The notes: generated by a model from the sequence alone, not told the origin. DNA of 64,000 nt from Gambelia wislizenii (GCA_030847615.1 JAUMIR010000004.1:73067001-73131000); one strand, 5' to 3'. Shown: positions 21,268 to 32,978, numbered from the stretch's first letter. Program-made: numbers and translations.

Positions 21268-21483
21268 CTAGCCAGTGTGGTATAGTGGCTTGAACATTGG
21301 ACTAGGATGCTGGGAGACCAGGGTTCAAATCACTGCTCAGCCATGGAAACCCACTGGGTGACCTTAGGCAAGTCACACTCTCTCGGCCTCAGAGGAAGGC
21401 AAGGGCAAACCCTCTCTGAACACATTCTGATAAGAAAACCCTGTGATAGGGTCACCAGAAGCACACAGCAAAAACAAAATCTA
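21268..21483 (+). repeat. tRNA-derived CORE/MIR-like SINE, full length
   Basis: The head gccagtgtggtatagtggct and B-box-like gggttcaaatc are followed by the CORE-like accttaggcaagtcacactc, then gaaaaccctgtgatagggtc and a CA/A-rich tail. It is the plus-strand counterpart of the copies at 8238 and 48367. Confidence 0.88.
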
Positions 21484-22576
21484 GCCTACTTGCTTCTAGC
21501 CAGAATCTGGATGCAGACCAGAGTGGAGTGTGAGCCTTGTCATCACAACAACTGGGAGGGAAGGTGGAAGATGAGTAAGTAAACACATAGATCCCCTGGA
21601 GAGACTTTGCACGTTGCAGCAACAAATGAAGTAAGTCTTGGAAATTGTAGCAGGTGGCTACTCCATTAGCTGAGCTGGAGGTTTGTACACAGGCCAGTGC
21701 TGAGCCCACCAAAACTGGAGAATTTTTACTCTCCTCTCCCTCTGGGAGATATTCCATGAAATCTGGAGGCTCAGGGCCAGGCCCTGAGATGTGGCAACCC
21801 CAGTTGGTTGGTTGGTGTGTGTGTGGTTTAGTTAAACAGTGTATAGAGTAAATAATTTGTGTTAAGGGCTGGCCAGTTCTAAGTTTGTGTGAACCTCTTG
21901 TTCTCACAAGATGAATACTTGTGAATATATGAATACTACTGTGGTCATACCTGTATTACAGCAAAACAACAGATGAATAGATAAGTGTTGGTCTGAACTG
22001 TACTTCTTCAGAGTGCAAGGAGGGGCCTGTATTATTATATGCTGCTTCACAATAAAAGTGTTATTACGTACAGCCTTGCACCATTTCAAACCACCAGAAC
22101 AACTTTAACTCCACATCAGATTTGGAAGAGTGCCAGACAGTTCATGTAGCCATTCATGGTTGTACCTGCTTGCCACGCTCATGCAGAATTAGAAAGCTTC
22201 ATGTTTATGTTGGCACGGCAGTGGCATTGCAACAGATTTGCAGGTCTGGTACAAATGCCTGGCATCATGCCATACATTATGTGCTAAAACAGTTTTAATC
22301 TTTGATGCCTGAGATCTGCATCCAAATTGACTTTTTTTTTAAAAAAATTGCCCTGCTGGTGTGAAAGTACCTCAAAGCATGAAATCAAATTTTAGTTGTT
22401 TTACAAAATGCTGGGGAAAACTAAGCACTAGATTGCATGTATGCAGTTGGGGTTTGGGGGGGAATGGGGTAAGCAGATAATAATATGGAAGTTCTAGGAA
22501 AGGTAGCATATAACAATATGAATCTCTATCTGAAATGGTACAATTCTGCCACAAATTGACCTTTTCTACTGTCTGT
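21484..22576. other. Unassigned sequence
   Basis: Includes a 151-codon minus-strand frame (21452-21907) that partly translates the SINE tail and has no recognisable domain. A short GT run lies near 21815. No gene is supported. Confidence 0.4.
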
Positions 22577-22585
22577 AATGGCTAA

Positions 22586-23754
22586 GAGACAGCCCATCCT
22601 GCCCTTTCACGCTCTTTGTCAGACCCTTCGGTTTTGACCTGTCTGGCATGGGAGACCCTACCGGTGGCTATTATGCCACTGCCAGCATAGCTCAAAACAT
22701 CATTAGTGTACGCAGGCCTCTCTAGTCTAGTCAAAACTATCTTGTCCGTGAGCTGCTCTTTGCTGACGATGCTGCCCTTGTTGCACACACAGAAGCAGCT
22801 CTGCAGTGCCTAACATCCAGCTTGCAACAGCTGCAGAGATGTTTGGGCTGGAAGTCAACCTGAAGAAAACGGAAGTTCTCTACCAGCCTGCAGCACAGGA
22901 CGAACACCACCATCGCCACATTGCCGTCGGCAAATCTGTGCTTAAGTCCGTTCAGCAGTTCACCTACCTGGGAAGCATCATCTCCTCAGATGCCAAGATT
23001 GACAAAGAGATCGATCACAGATTAGCAAATGCATATAGTGCATTTGGAAGACGTTACAAAAGAGTCTGGAGTAACAAACACCTGAGGCGAAGCACAAAAA
23101 TCAGTGTGTATAGAGCCATTGTACTGTCTATTCTCCTTTCGGGTCTGAAACATGGGTCACCTATCGCCACCACTTACGACTCCTCAAACGCTTTCATCAG
23201 CGCTGTATACTCACAATCCTAAATATACACTGGACTGACTATGTGACGAATGTTGCTGTCCTTGAGCAAGCAGGGATCACCAGCATTGAGGCCATGATAT
23301 TGAGAACACAGCTGCACTGGGCAGGGCACGTCTCTAGGATGGAGGACAATCGCCTCCCAAAAATAGTACTCTACAGTGAACTCGCCATGGGTCAGCGTAA
23401 GAGGGGCACTCCAAAAAAGCAATACAAGGACTCCCTGAAACAACATCTCAGACTTGGCCAAATTGATCACCAACAATGGTCTGCCCTGGCCTCACATCGG
23501 GAGGCATGGAGACACACTATCCACAATGCTGCAGCCTTATTTGAGAACTCACGCCGAACAAGTCTTGAAGAGAAACGACAACGCAGAAAGAATCACAACC
23601 AGGAAACATCACCCAAGGAGACCTTCTGCTGTGCTTTCTGCAACCGGACCTGTTTGTCTCGGATTGGCGTTTTTAGTCATCAGCGCACTTGCAGAAAGTG
23701 CGGGATGAGTCCTTCCTGAATCTTCGTTTGCGAAGAAAAGCCAGAGAGAGAGAG
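22586..23754 (+). mobile_element. I/Vingi-like LINE, copy A, 5'-truncated
   Basis: A 1169-bp LINE insertion bounded by a 9-bp target duplication, AATGGCTAA, at 22577-22585 and 23755-23763. It contains the end of a reverse transcriptase and the downstream C-terminal region, then a short 3' UTR ending in gccagagagagagag. Copy B at 46409-47436 has the same 3' end. Placement in the I/Vingi group is tentative. The first 150 bp (22586-22735) do not align with copy B and are unexplained. Confidence 0.85.
22740..23719 (+). pseudogene. I/Vingi-like LINE reverse transcriptase C-terminal part, copy A
   Basis: After a degraded LLFADDAALVAHT-type motif C (near 22750-22790) the frame carries EMFGLEVNLKKTEVLYQP, FTYLGSIISSDAKIDKEIDHRL and RAIVLSILL, standard for the RT thumb region of this LINE group. 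A frameshift near 23160-23240 leads into a second frame: LRTQLHWAGHVSRM, KRGTPKKQYKDSLKQHL and a terminal CAFCNRTCLSRIGVFSHQRT motif, a CxxC...HxxxC zinc-binding pattern. It ends at the stop at 23717. Dead by frameshift and 5' truncation. Confidence 0.85.
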
Positions 23755-23763
23755 AATGGCTAA

Positions 23764-26105
23764 ACATCAGCAAAGTCCAAGTGGCTTGCTTTTAGTACTT
23801 CCCCACCATGCTTAGCTAAGCTGTTGTTGAAAAGATGGCTTCTCTTGAGGGTGTTTATTCTGCATTTAACGGCATCATATGTTGAGAGTCAACCTATTCA
23901 TGTTCCTGGACCTTGGAAGAGTAGTTTTATAACAAACGGAATGGAGTATGGAGTGAAAATGAAAATCACCAGCACTTCCCATGCAGCCGTTCAGGCTCCA
24001 TGTTTAGCTTGTGTATTCGTTCAGGTTGGCTGAACATCAATGATGAGCTAGTCCGTTTTGTCAGCCTGAAGCCGTCATCTCTTCTGCTCATCCCCTCCTC
24101 CTGCTTTCCCCTTTTTTCATCAACAGAAATCCTCTGCCAGCTTTTTATGAGACAAATTGTTTGCTTTGGCATTTTGTTGTCTTTTTCTTTTTTGAATCAA
24201 ATAGATTGTCTTATTTGGAAACAACAAGCAACTGTTGGGATGAGAGCATAATGGATTTTGTATAGCTCATCAGCATGAAGGATTGAGAATATGGGCAGGC
24301 GCCAGCCATGAGAGCAACTCTCTGCCAGTGGCATGGTGTCTTGACTTGAAGTCTCTTTCACACAACTCCTGTTCCAGCCTTGTCTAGCTGCAGGCTTCCC
24401 TTCTTGCCTCATCTTGCCAATGAATTGCACATCTAACAGGATACACCTTTTCCTTACCCTAAACTGGCCCCTTCCTTCATGGTGGCAGATTAAAGAGCAT
24501 ACTAGTGATAAAAATGTGCAGTCATAATGTGCAGCAGTGGAGATGTGTGGCTTTCTTTGGCTTTTCAAAAGGTAGGGTCTACAGTAAATCTCCTCTCTGT
24601 CTCTCCTTCTATCTCTCTCTTCCCATGCCCCCAACTTAGTACAAATGCAAATAAGAAGATCTGTGCAGCATTCAACAGTCATACCTGGTTCATACCTGAG
24701 CCTTGTGCCCCTGGGGAAAGCTTTCCAGACAGCAGACACACACAAGTTAAATGGGGATTTTTCCAGTCCCCACACTGATCTTTGCTAGCCAAAACAGCAG
24801 AGGGGCAATATCAGCACCCATAGCATGTCCAGATCATTTTGGGAGAGTGGCTGGAGAAAGGATAGAAGTTGAAACATACAGTATTCTTTCTTTCTTAGTG
24901 GATCAGAACTTTGTGGCTGGGCAGCCACTGACTGAATGATTGTGTCCCCAGGATACCCTGAGCTATGCATGTGCTCTATGGTGACCCATTGCTTTCCTTT
25001 GGATCTTGGAATTTGAGTGTTTGGCAAATATTGCTTGATTATACCTAGCGCACAGTTTGATCCATGTGTTTCAAGGGAATACTGTATGCTTTTCAGAGGC
25101 TAGCCACAGAGAGTAGCCACTGGCCAACCAAAGGAAAAGACAGGTCCATCTGTTTGCTTAGTTACATCTGTTTGTTGTTCATGTGACCTGTTGTGAGCAT
25201 AGTCCACAATCTTATGTAACAGCAACCCCCCCCCCCACACAAAAGTGGAAATGAGCAATTCAGGGCTGTTATGAAGGAAACTGCTTTGTGGGACAAAAAC
25301 TAAAGACTCCCATGAGGTAACCTTGCTGGATGAGTCACCTTCATGTGGGTGGGCTCTCCTCTAAAACAGTTTCCCACAAGCAGTCTTTCAATTTGGCCAG
25401 GCGTTTTACTAAAGAATTTCAAATAGTTCATTCTGAGTACTAACAAAAGCCCTCTAGCATTTTCAGGTAATTAAAAGACATGGCCACGTTCATCCCCCTG
25501 CGTGATTACAATTTTTGACCCAAACAAGGGAATGTTCATGCATTAGGATGCCTTAGCAAAGCTTGGAAAAGTTACTTTTTGGACAGTTTCCAGAATCTGC
25601 ATGCTAGCGGGGGCAGCTTGGGAGTTGTAGTCCTCAACAGTAACTTTTCTGAGCATTAATCCCTGTAAATGTAATTAAAACCTTGTTTTTGTAGCTACTT
25701 CAGGATTCAGCAGCTACAGAAAAAAAAAGTTCTCCCTTAATGGACTTAATGTGTATCCACTGAAAAGTGTGCATGTGTCCTGTTCTGTAGAAGATCGTTC
25801 TCTATCTGAAGAGCTATCAGAGGACACAGATGTTTGTTTGAAGGCACCTTCTATCTGATGGACTGTCCAGTCCAAATCCTCTTTAAAGATAAGTATAAGA
25901 AGAAACTGAAGAGGCCTTAAAGTTGCCTATCAGGTAGACAGCAGGCCAAACAGACACACAAGGCAATTTCCCCCACTATGGCGAAATGTATTGTCTCTAA
26001 ATGTGTATCTATACATCTAAATAGTTGTCTCTAAAGGTGCATCTATACATCTAAACTAGCACATGCACATTTTATGTAGATTTATGTTCTCCTTTGCTTA
26101 TATAT
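23764..26105. other. Unassigned sequence with one MITE fragment
   Basis: A poly-C tract (about 25227-25237) and a diverged palindromic-MITE fragment (25555-25660, gggagttgtagtcctcaaca) are visible. The open frames here (for example 24197-24775) show no recognisable domain. Nothing else can be supported. Confidence 0.4.
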
Positions 26106-26158
26106 TTCCTTTTTTCTTTTTCTTCCCTTTCCTTTTTCTTTGTTTTTACAGTATTGTC

Positions 26159-26205
26159 TTCCTTCCTTCCTTCCTTCCTTCCTTCCTTCCTTCCTTCCTT
26201 CCTTT
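26159..26205. repeat. (TTCC)n microsatellite
   Basis: About eleven tandem TTCC units, preceded by a mixed pyrimidine tract from 26106. The open frame across it is repeat translation. Confidence 0.95.
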
Positions 26206-26782
26206 CTTGTATAACTGGCTACAATAGTTTACCTGCATGTGCAAAAAAGTGGTTTTTTTCACCTGGGCAAGGTTTTTACTCTCTGGTCTCCATGCTGTGA
26301 AATGGTCATGCTACTAAGGATTTTGTTACCTCCTTTCTTTCCCTTTTTAAAATACCCAAACCACTTTACCACCTAAAAGAAAGGGTTTATTTAATGCCAG
26401 GAAAGGTAAGTTGGTCCCACCTATCCAATACCCCAGCAACATTCCTGCGTGAGTACAAGATATTCAGTCATGGACAGGGTGATCAGACATGTCAAGGAGA
26501 ATGTATCCCTTTAGTGTTCATTGTGGTGTAGAACAGGAGAAATAATCTTGGCAGCAGTGGAGAGTCAGGCAGCAGTGAGAAAAATTGCTTCTGCTAAAGT
26601 TCTCACTTCTTCACAATTGTTAAGGTCACAAGGTTCTGTCTTTACATCTGGCTACCCTACATATTGATTCATTAATATGCTTGGCCTGAGTAACTAGCAA
26701 AGGTAACCTGTACAAGGTGTATGTGAGGAAGCACAAGTATGGCATAGAACTCTGTAATATGGCTCATTCTGTGGATGCACTA
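26206..26782. other. Unassigned sequence
   Basis: No gene or nameable repeat. Confidence 0.4.
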
Positions 26783-27012
26783 CAGTCAGTCCTCTGTATG
26801 CATGGATTCTGCACCCACAGATTCAACCAACCACAGTTCGAAAATATTTAAAAAATAAATAATAATTCTAAAAGCAATGCTTGATTTTGCCATTTTATAT
26901 AAGGGACACCATTTTACTATGCCATTGTATATAATGGGACTTGAACATTCACAGATTTTGGTATCCATGGGAGGTCTGGAACCAAACCCCAGTGGATACC
27001 GAGGGCCCACTG
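26783..27012 (-). mobile_element. Tigger/pogo-like MITE
   Basis: The termini cagtcagtcctctgtatgca and the inverse of gataccgagggcccactg are flanked by TA (26781-26782 and 27013-27014). The interior shares ttatataagggacaccattt and tatataatgggacttgaaca with 61550-61780. It is inverted relative to the copy at 16383. Confidence 0.85.
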
Positions 27013-27041
27013 TACTCAGGACAAGGAGTAGCATCAAAAGC

Positions 27042-27530
27042 CAGTGTAGCATAGGGGCTAGAGTGCTGGACTAGGACTGGAGAGCCCCATGTGCAAATCC
27101 ACAGATCACAGGACCATGAATGAAGCTCAGTGGGGCCAGTCTCTGAATCACTCACACCAGTGGTTCTTAGGCTGCTTGGCCCACCTCCTCCCTGCAGTGA
27201 AGTGGCTATATGGCAGGAGCCAAGGCAAAGACTTTTGGCCTGCACATTGCCATTCAATCTGCTTCAGCCACAAACCTGCAGGAAGAAACCGGAAAAAAGT
27301 CTTTGCTCTCCCTCCAGTACCTCTAAGGGAAGGTTTAATGGATGGTGTAATTGTATTGTTGTTGTTGTTGTTGTTAGGGTTTTAAATCCTGAGTTAAGTC
27401 TTGGGGATCTATGGCAACAAAAGATATTTAAAGTGGATCCCTGGTAAAGAAAAAGTTAGGAACCACTGACTCACACTATACTGAGCTTGGAGAAAAGGTG
27501 GGATATAAATCTAAAAAGAACAAAAACCAG
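27042..27530 (+). repeat. tRNA-derived SINE split by a hAT element
   Basis: The 5' part (27042-27149; gccagtgtagcataggggct, agagtgctggactaggac, gtgcaaatcc) and the 3' part (27477-27530; gagcttggagaaaaggtggg, atataaatctaaaaag) together make one reptile tRNA SINE. A 311-bp hAT element interrupts them. Confidence 0.8.
27158..27468. mobile_element. Non-autonomous hAT element
   Basis: Terminal inverted repeats cagtggttctta and the inverse of taggaaccactg bound 311 bp. They are flanked by a perfect 8-bp duplication, ACTCACAC, at 27150-27157 and 27469-27476. TIR sequence and duplication length are diagnostic for hAT (Charlie-like). The overlapping open frames (27089-27385 and 27130-27447) cross its borders and are not genes. 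Confidence 0.92.
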
Positions 27531-28348
27531 AGAGCATCCAATAAAATCAACAAGAGAAAAAGAAGCCGGAAGATTATTTTTAATATCCAAAAAGCCCAAT
27601 GTGCCTCAATCTATGGATACTCTAAATCTAAATGTAACAAATAAGTAATTGTAGTCCAACAGCATGGATAAGAGCTTGGAAAAGTTACATTGTTGGATGC
27701 GCAGTCTCAGTCCAAAAAAGTAATTCCTCCAAGCATGAACAATTTGGCCACAATTTGTCAGCATGAAGAAAATGAGTTCTGTTGTGGGGAGTCAGGGGCA
27801 AAAACTCACCAGACTACAATGCAATAAATTCTTTCCTCCCAGGCACTCCATTATAAATGTGGACACAATGAGTGGTTTAGTTTAAGCAGCTTCTTTCTCC
27901 TTGTGTCTAAAACCTCAGGTCAGGAGGGGGAGACCTTTCATGCAGATTGCAACCTTGAGCAGGTAGGATATTTGGCAGGTGGGATATTCCTCAAATGCTT
28001 TCCATAAGTGGGAGAGATAGATAAGGGCTGCTGATCTATCTTCTCTCTTATCCTGAACTAATACATTTATTAGAACTGGTCAATCTTGTGAGAAGCTGGT
28101 GGAGACAGACACCCTTGCATTCATTACAAGGCTAACATGCTAGGTTTATCCTTTAGGAATGTCCTGATAATGTGTCACACGGTGCTGTCTGCTTGTCAAG
28201 GTTGTCAAAATCCAACTTTCATTCTTGAAAATGTGATTTTATTTAGATATCAAAATATAAATTCATTATTATTTGAGCATGCTAGCTATTGGTGTCTTCA
28301 GATTTTTTTTTAAAACATAAACTATGAAAGGAAGTGTTTTTTTTTAAA
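27531..28348. other. Unassigned sequence with a MITE piece
   Basis: A fragment near 27645-27730 (aattgtagtccaacagcatg, gagcttggaaaagttacatt) belongs to the dispersed palindromic repeats. No gene. Confidence 0.4.
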
Positions 28349-28567
28349 TGGTTGTATGGTTAGTACTTGGACTGGAGACTTTCAATGAATACCAGCTGCT
28401 GTACGCTATATTTCAGAGAAAGGAACTGGCAAAACAACCTCTGAGTATTCCTTATCTAAGAAAACCCTATGAAATTCATGGGGTCACCATAATTTGATAG
28501 GCGAATTGAAGGCTTGTGCATGCGCGCGTGCACACAGACAGACAGACAGACAGACACACACACACAC
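28349..28567 (+). repeat. 5S-rRNA-derived SINE, 5'-truncated, with microsatellite tail
   Basis: It begins inside the 5S-like head (ggttagtacttggactggag), continues with gctgtacgctatatttcaga, ggaactggcaaaacaacctc and gaaaaccctatgaaattcat, and ends in a mixed (GACA)n(CA)n tail at 28529-28567. The 5S A-box region is missing. Confidence 0.82.
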
Positions 28568-28940
28568 TACAATAAACCATGAGTTATCCTGACAGGAAAG
28601 AGCTTTTTGTGCTTCTCCTTTCCCTCTTCTCTGGAATAGCTGCTGAGAGAGGTTGGGATGCTTTTGTTTCCATACAGCTTGCGACATCTTCTGAACCCAA
28701 CAAACTGTGGTTAATTTATCTCGGCTTGCTTTGGAACAAACCAGCTTCAAATCACAGGCTGTCAAGATGGCTTGTTTCAACTAAAGATTCTTGCTGTTAA
28801 CAATACTGTAATTCCTAAAGAATCTAATTCTAAAGAAACGAACTTTAAAAAACAACAACTGAAAGAGACCAAAAATGAAAGCTATTTTCCACACCTCCCA
28901 TTATGACATTAGAATATATAGGCCTGGATATTGTTGTTAA

Positions 28941-29032
28941 AAGAGCCAGCATGGGGTAGTGGTTTGCGGATTGGACAACAACTCTGGAGACCAGGGTTTG
29001 AATCCCTGCCTGGCCATGGAAACCCACATTCT
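28941..29032 (+). repeat. CORE/MIR-like SINE, 5' fragment
   Basis: Only the tRNA-like head is present: gagccagcatggggtagtgg, gaccagggtttgaatccctg and the following catggaaacccac. Confidence 0.8.
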
Positions 29033-29197
29033 TTCATCCTCATGGGTGATTAACAAGTAAAAACAAATTAAAACAAGACAAAGATAAGCACATTTTAAAT
29101 CACATTAAAATACTCTTTAAAACTCCTAAAAGCAGTCTTAAAATGTTGTTCACAGCATGTCATTCAAACACACACAAGAAAAAGAATGAAAGACTAA

Positions 29198-29782
29198 GGA
29201 CTTTATCAGATCATCCAAATACGGTGTCATAAGGATGCCTAATGATCGTGAAAGGACTTGTGTACCAGATGATGTCGCCCTTTCGCAATCACGTCCAGTC
29301 CAAAACCTGTCTATTTTATCGACGGCCCAAGCCATCAATTGATCCCCCATGACGTTTTTGTGTCAGCATTGCTGGTGTTTGAATCCATGTGCCATTGTAC
29401 TTACACGAATGCAGCGTCAATGGCTGGTCTGGCCAAAACACTTCCGGATGAGTTTGTGACATCCAGGTAGGTGACACACTTTTTATGACCCTCCCCAGTT
29501 TACTTGGGACTTCTATAGTGTGTTTATGTGCTTTTGTGAACTTTTACTTTGTTATTTTTGTTTTTATTTTTGAATTTCCCACACTATGTATTCTTGTGAG
29601 AATCTGCGGGATGTCAATAGAGGAAGTGAACGGAGCTCTGTTCACTCCTCATTCATTGCTGGGGAAGCCTTTTCGCACAGATAGGAGGTAAGTATGTCAT
29701 GGGGAGTTCTTTTGCCAGCATAAAAGTGGCAGAAGTTATGCCAGCAAAAGAACAGGTTTAGGGGGGTGGTCTGATAAAGTCC
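29198..29782. mobile_element. Harbinger-like non-autonomous element
   Basis: The inverted termini ggactttatcagatcatcc and tggtctgataaagtcc are flanked by TAA on both sides (29195-29197 and 29783-29785), the 3-bp duplication typical of PIF/Harbinger. The 585-bp interior has short inverted motifs (ttttgccagcataaaagtgg against atgccagcaaaag) and no transposase. Confidence 0.8.
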
Positions 29783-29786
29783 TAAG

Positions 29787-30084
29787 GGCTCCTCTGGTGG
29801 CACAGTGGTTAAATGCCTGTACTGCAGCCACAACATTGTGAGTTCTATCCCAAGGGCTCCAAGGTTCACTTAGCCTTCCATCCTTTCATAGATTGGTAAA
29901 ATGAATACCTGGTTTTTGGGGGCAATTAGCTAACACACATTGTAAACAGCTTAGAGAATGTCTAGTGCTCTATAAAGCAGTGTAGATGTGTAAGTGCTAT
30001 TGTTAAAACAATTTGTAAGCCGGTTTGAGAGCCTTTGTGGCTGAAGAGCAAGGTATAAATACTCAAATAAATAAATAAATAATA
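29787..30084 (+). repeat. Sauria-type SINE, full length
   Basis: The head ggctcctctggtggcacagt and taaatgcctgtactgcagcc are followed by attggtaaaatgaatacctg, gggggcaattagctaacaca, gtaagccggtttgagagcct and an aaataaataaat tail. It starts one base after the right target duplication of the Harbinger-like element. Confidence 0.88.
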
Positions 30085-31255
30085 AAAATCTACATAGGCC
30101 AGAATATGCTGGCTCTCTACTGGTATATTCTACTCATGGAACAGGCCTGTTGCTCTCCTGTTACCTGGACGAAACAGGAGGAAATCCAAATTGGCACACC
30201 AGCTGGTCTCTGCAGCAACCGCTGCTCACATCCCACTCTCCATAGCCAGGAAGCTGCCCCGCAGCATGTGACCAAAGCCCTCTGCATGTAACCAGCCTTG
30301 GTCATATGCTGCAGGAATCCTTCCTGGCTTCAGAGAATGCTTTGCCGGTGGCAGCTGCAGTGATAGGTAATGTGGGACCCAGTCTAGTTTTTCTGAAAAG
30401 AAGTGGGTTTTGGTAAGTGTTTTTAAAAAATGTTTTATAGGGCTTTGCCCCATCTTTGCCCTGGGGGTCATGAGGTCTGCCTGGGGGCAAACTGCTTAAA
30501 GACGGGGCCAAGCTGAGTAAATAGCCCATCTAGACAAGCCCTAAGAGAGAGGAAAAAAACCTATTTTCCTGTTTCAAAATTGAGATAGAAATCTTACTTA
30601 AAGAGACTGTTCCTAAATCAAGGTAAAATGAAGGATTATTTCTTCTTACTTACTTAAGGAGAAAGGATAAGGAACATTTGACGTACGGTAGCCTACTTGC
30701 TTCTAGCCAAAAGGTGGGTGCACAGCAGAGTAAGCTCTGGTGCTACAATGACTGGGAAAGAAGGAAGAAGAAGTAAAAACATAGTTGTAGACACCCCCCA
30801 CATCCACTCTGAGAGTCTTTGCAAATTGCAGCAACAAATCAATTAATCCTTGCAGATTGTAGCAAGCTGCTGCTCTACTAGCTGAACTGGAGATTTGTAC
30901 ACAGTGGTTTCCTCTTTCTTGCCCGAAGCTGAACTCACCAAAACTGGAGAATTTGTATGCTTGTCATCTGCCTGGAAATGAACCATAAAAACAGGAAACT
31001 TAGCACCAGGCCCTGATAATCTGGCAACCCTATTAGGAAGCAAGATAGGGTATCAGAACTATTGAGTCTCAGAGCTATCAAGATGTCCTGTGAGTGTCCA
31101 AAAGTGAGCAGGAGGCTATGGTTACAGGCAATGCTACTTGAGGCAGTAGGAAATAGAAATCAGTCAGGGCAATACAGCAATAAATTGTTCAGCACAGTAT
31201 AAAGAGCTGAATGATTATTTAAACTTCAATCTCCACTGCCTAGTCAAGAAGCCAA
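30085..31255. other. Unassigned, with a possible Harbinger-like right end
   Basis: At about 30520-30541 ccatctagacaagccc followed by taa matches the right terminus and flank of the gggcc-type elements at 35224 and 46386. A matching left end was not found with certainty, so the element is not called. The rest is unassigned. Confidence 0.3.
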
Positions 31256-31645
31256 ACCAGCCTTTCATAATCTGGCATCCTCTGGATGGTCTGGATTATA
31301 CATCCCATCAGACCTAACCAGCATGACCAATTGGCAGGGATGATGGGAGCTATAGGACTTTATCAGATTAGCCAAATCTTGCCAAAAAACCCCCACGCCA
31401 TTTAAAAAGTGACAATAGCACAAAAGGCAAAATTATCAGATGTCCTTGTCACTTACCCATTCCCCCTGCATCGTGCTGACACTAATTCTTGCCAGCATGA
31501 CACATAGGGAATGGGTAATTGATGTCATCTGATAATTTCAGCCCTTTGTGCTATTGTTGTATCCTAATGATACAGTTTTGCTGTATCTGATAAAGTCCTT
31601 AGTCTAAAATATTTGGAGGCCATCAGGTAGGGGAAGGCTGCTCTA
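31256..31645. repeat. Palindromic MITE split by a Harbinger-like element
   Basis: The left half (31256-31351; ctggcatcctctggatggtc, gggatgatgggagctata) and the right half (31602-31645; gtctaaaatatttggaggcc) form one diverged palindromic unit with 31355-31598 inserted at its second inverted repeat. Confidence 0.6.
31355..31598. mobile_element. Harbinger-like foldback MITE
   Basis: The termini ggactttatcaga and tctgataaagtcc are perfect 13-bp inverted repeats. Inner inverted pairs include agcacaaaaggc against gccctttgtgct, and attatcagatg against catctgataat, so it folds into several stems. The flanks ata (31352-31354) and tta (31599-31601) are an imperfect 3-bp duplication. Confidence 0.82.
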
Positions 31646-32978
31646 ATATTAAACCAGAATTGCTCCCACAGGTTATGGGGCCAGGTGCAAGGATACCTGT
31701 GGCACCTTCTTAAAATCCCATGGCTTATTTCTATCCTACTAGTACTCCCAACCAGAGCAGACTCATCAGTGGGATTTACACAAATGCTCTATTCATAGCT
31801 AGAGTAGCTCCAGAAATAGGTTTCAACAACTGATTCAATAAATCTGCTATAGCTGGGACTACTAATAGTATACAGGTGCTTACCTGCAATTTGAAAACAA
31901 AATCTTGGTGTTACAGTTGAGTGCTGAAGGCCAGATGGCAGTCAAAGGGGTCACTAGTCAAATCAAAGGATTTCAGGCTACAGGAGAAGATATAAAAGGA
32001 CAGAGGGTCTGTCTTTGCTATTTGCTTCAACTTGATGCGTACAGTGTTTGAAGTGTGTATGAAATGCATTATGTAATGGGAATTTAAAGTTGAATTTGCC
32101 AGGCATTGAAATCACTCATGAAATTTCAATTTAAACAACTGACTTAACAAGATTCTTATTAGTACTTTATATATCTCATAAATAACAATGCATATTACTT
32201 GGGTTATCTTACAAAAATACATGTGTTAATTTACAGTTAGATAGAGCATGTAGGAGGTAAAGCAAATAGGAAGGTATATGTCATATAATTATATCTAATT
32301 TAATTTCTTCCTTTGACTAATTTTGGAAAATGCTACATGACACATTGCTTATTTAATGGATAACTTTGTACATTATGTATGGCAGAAGCAAACACTGGTA
32401 GTTACTACGCAAAGTGGTTCATTTTTAAAGGATCATAAGGAAATGGCCTTGGTTGTTTATAGAGTATAAATGTTCATAATCTCAAAACTGAGCAAATTGC
32501 AATGCTCAAGCTGTTAGCTAGCAGTATATACAATCATTCAGGCAGGCACTATGGCAGATTTTCCAGCAGACAGACAGGATGATGTCTCCTGTATTCAGGA
32601 GCTGTGATTGCCTTACTAGCCCCTTCTCTGAAGAATCAAGGCCATGCTAACAGTGGACTGTGTTGTGCCACATTCCTAACGGTATTTCTTTTTTTCATAG
32701 TTTTTCATTCATGCAACAATTACATTTTGCATGGGTTCAGATGTAACATGAAATCCATATTTATTTCTAATTGCTCATTTTTGTATGAAACTCTACATTG
32801 TAGTTTATTTTTACATGCATGACCCATAGACTCATGTCCTCATCCAGTTTACTGAAACAAGCCAGGATCCTTAACCATGGTTTCAAGATGGCTTGCTTCA
32901 GCAAACCACAATTAACCTAACCATATTTTCTTCTGGGACAGACGTAACACTTCCTCATGACTTTGCTAAAGGAGAACA
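31646..32978. other. Unassigned sequence
   Basis: AT-rich sequence without recognisable gene or repeat. Pairs such as ccatggtttcaagatggctt near 32875 resemble scattered reptile repeats but cannot be assigned. Confidence 0.4.

Noticed and set aside
21268..21483. A tRNA gene
   Set aside because: The head is tRNA-like, but the copy continues into a CORE segment and a LINE-like tail, and family members repeat through the window.
28529..28567. Short regular repeats as a CRISPR array
   Set aside because: They are di- and tetranucleotide microsatellite units without spacers, at the tail of a SINE, in a vertebrate genome.
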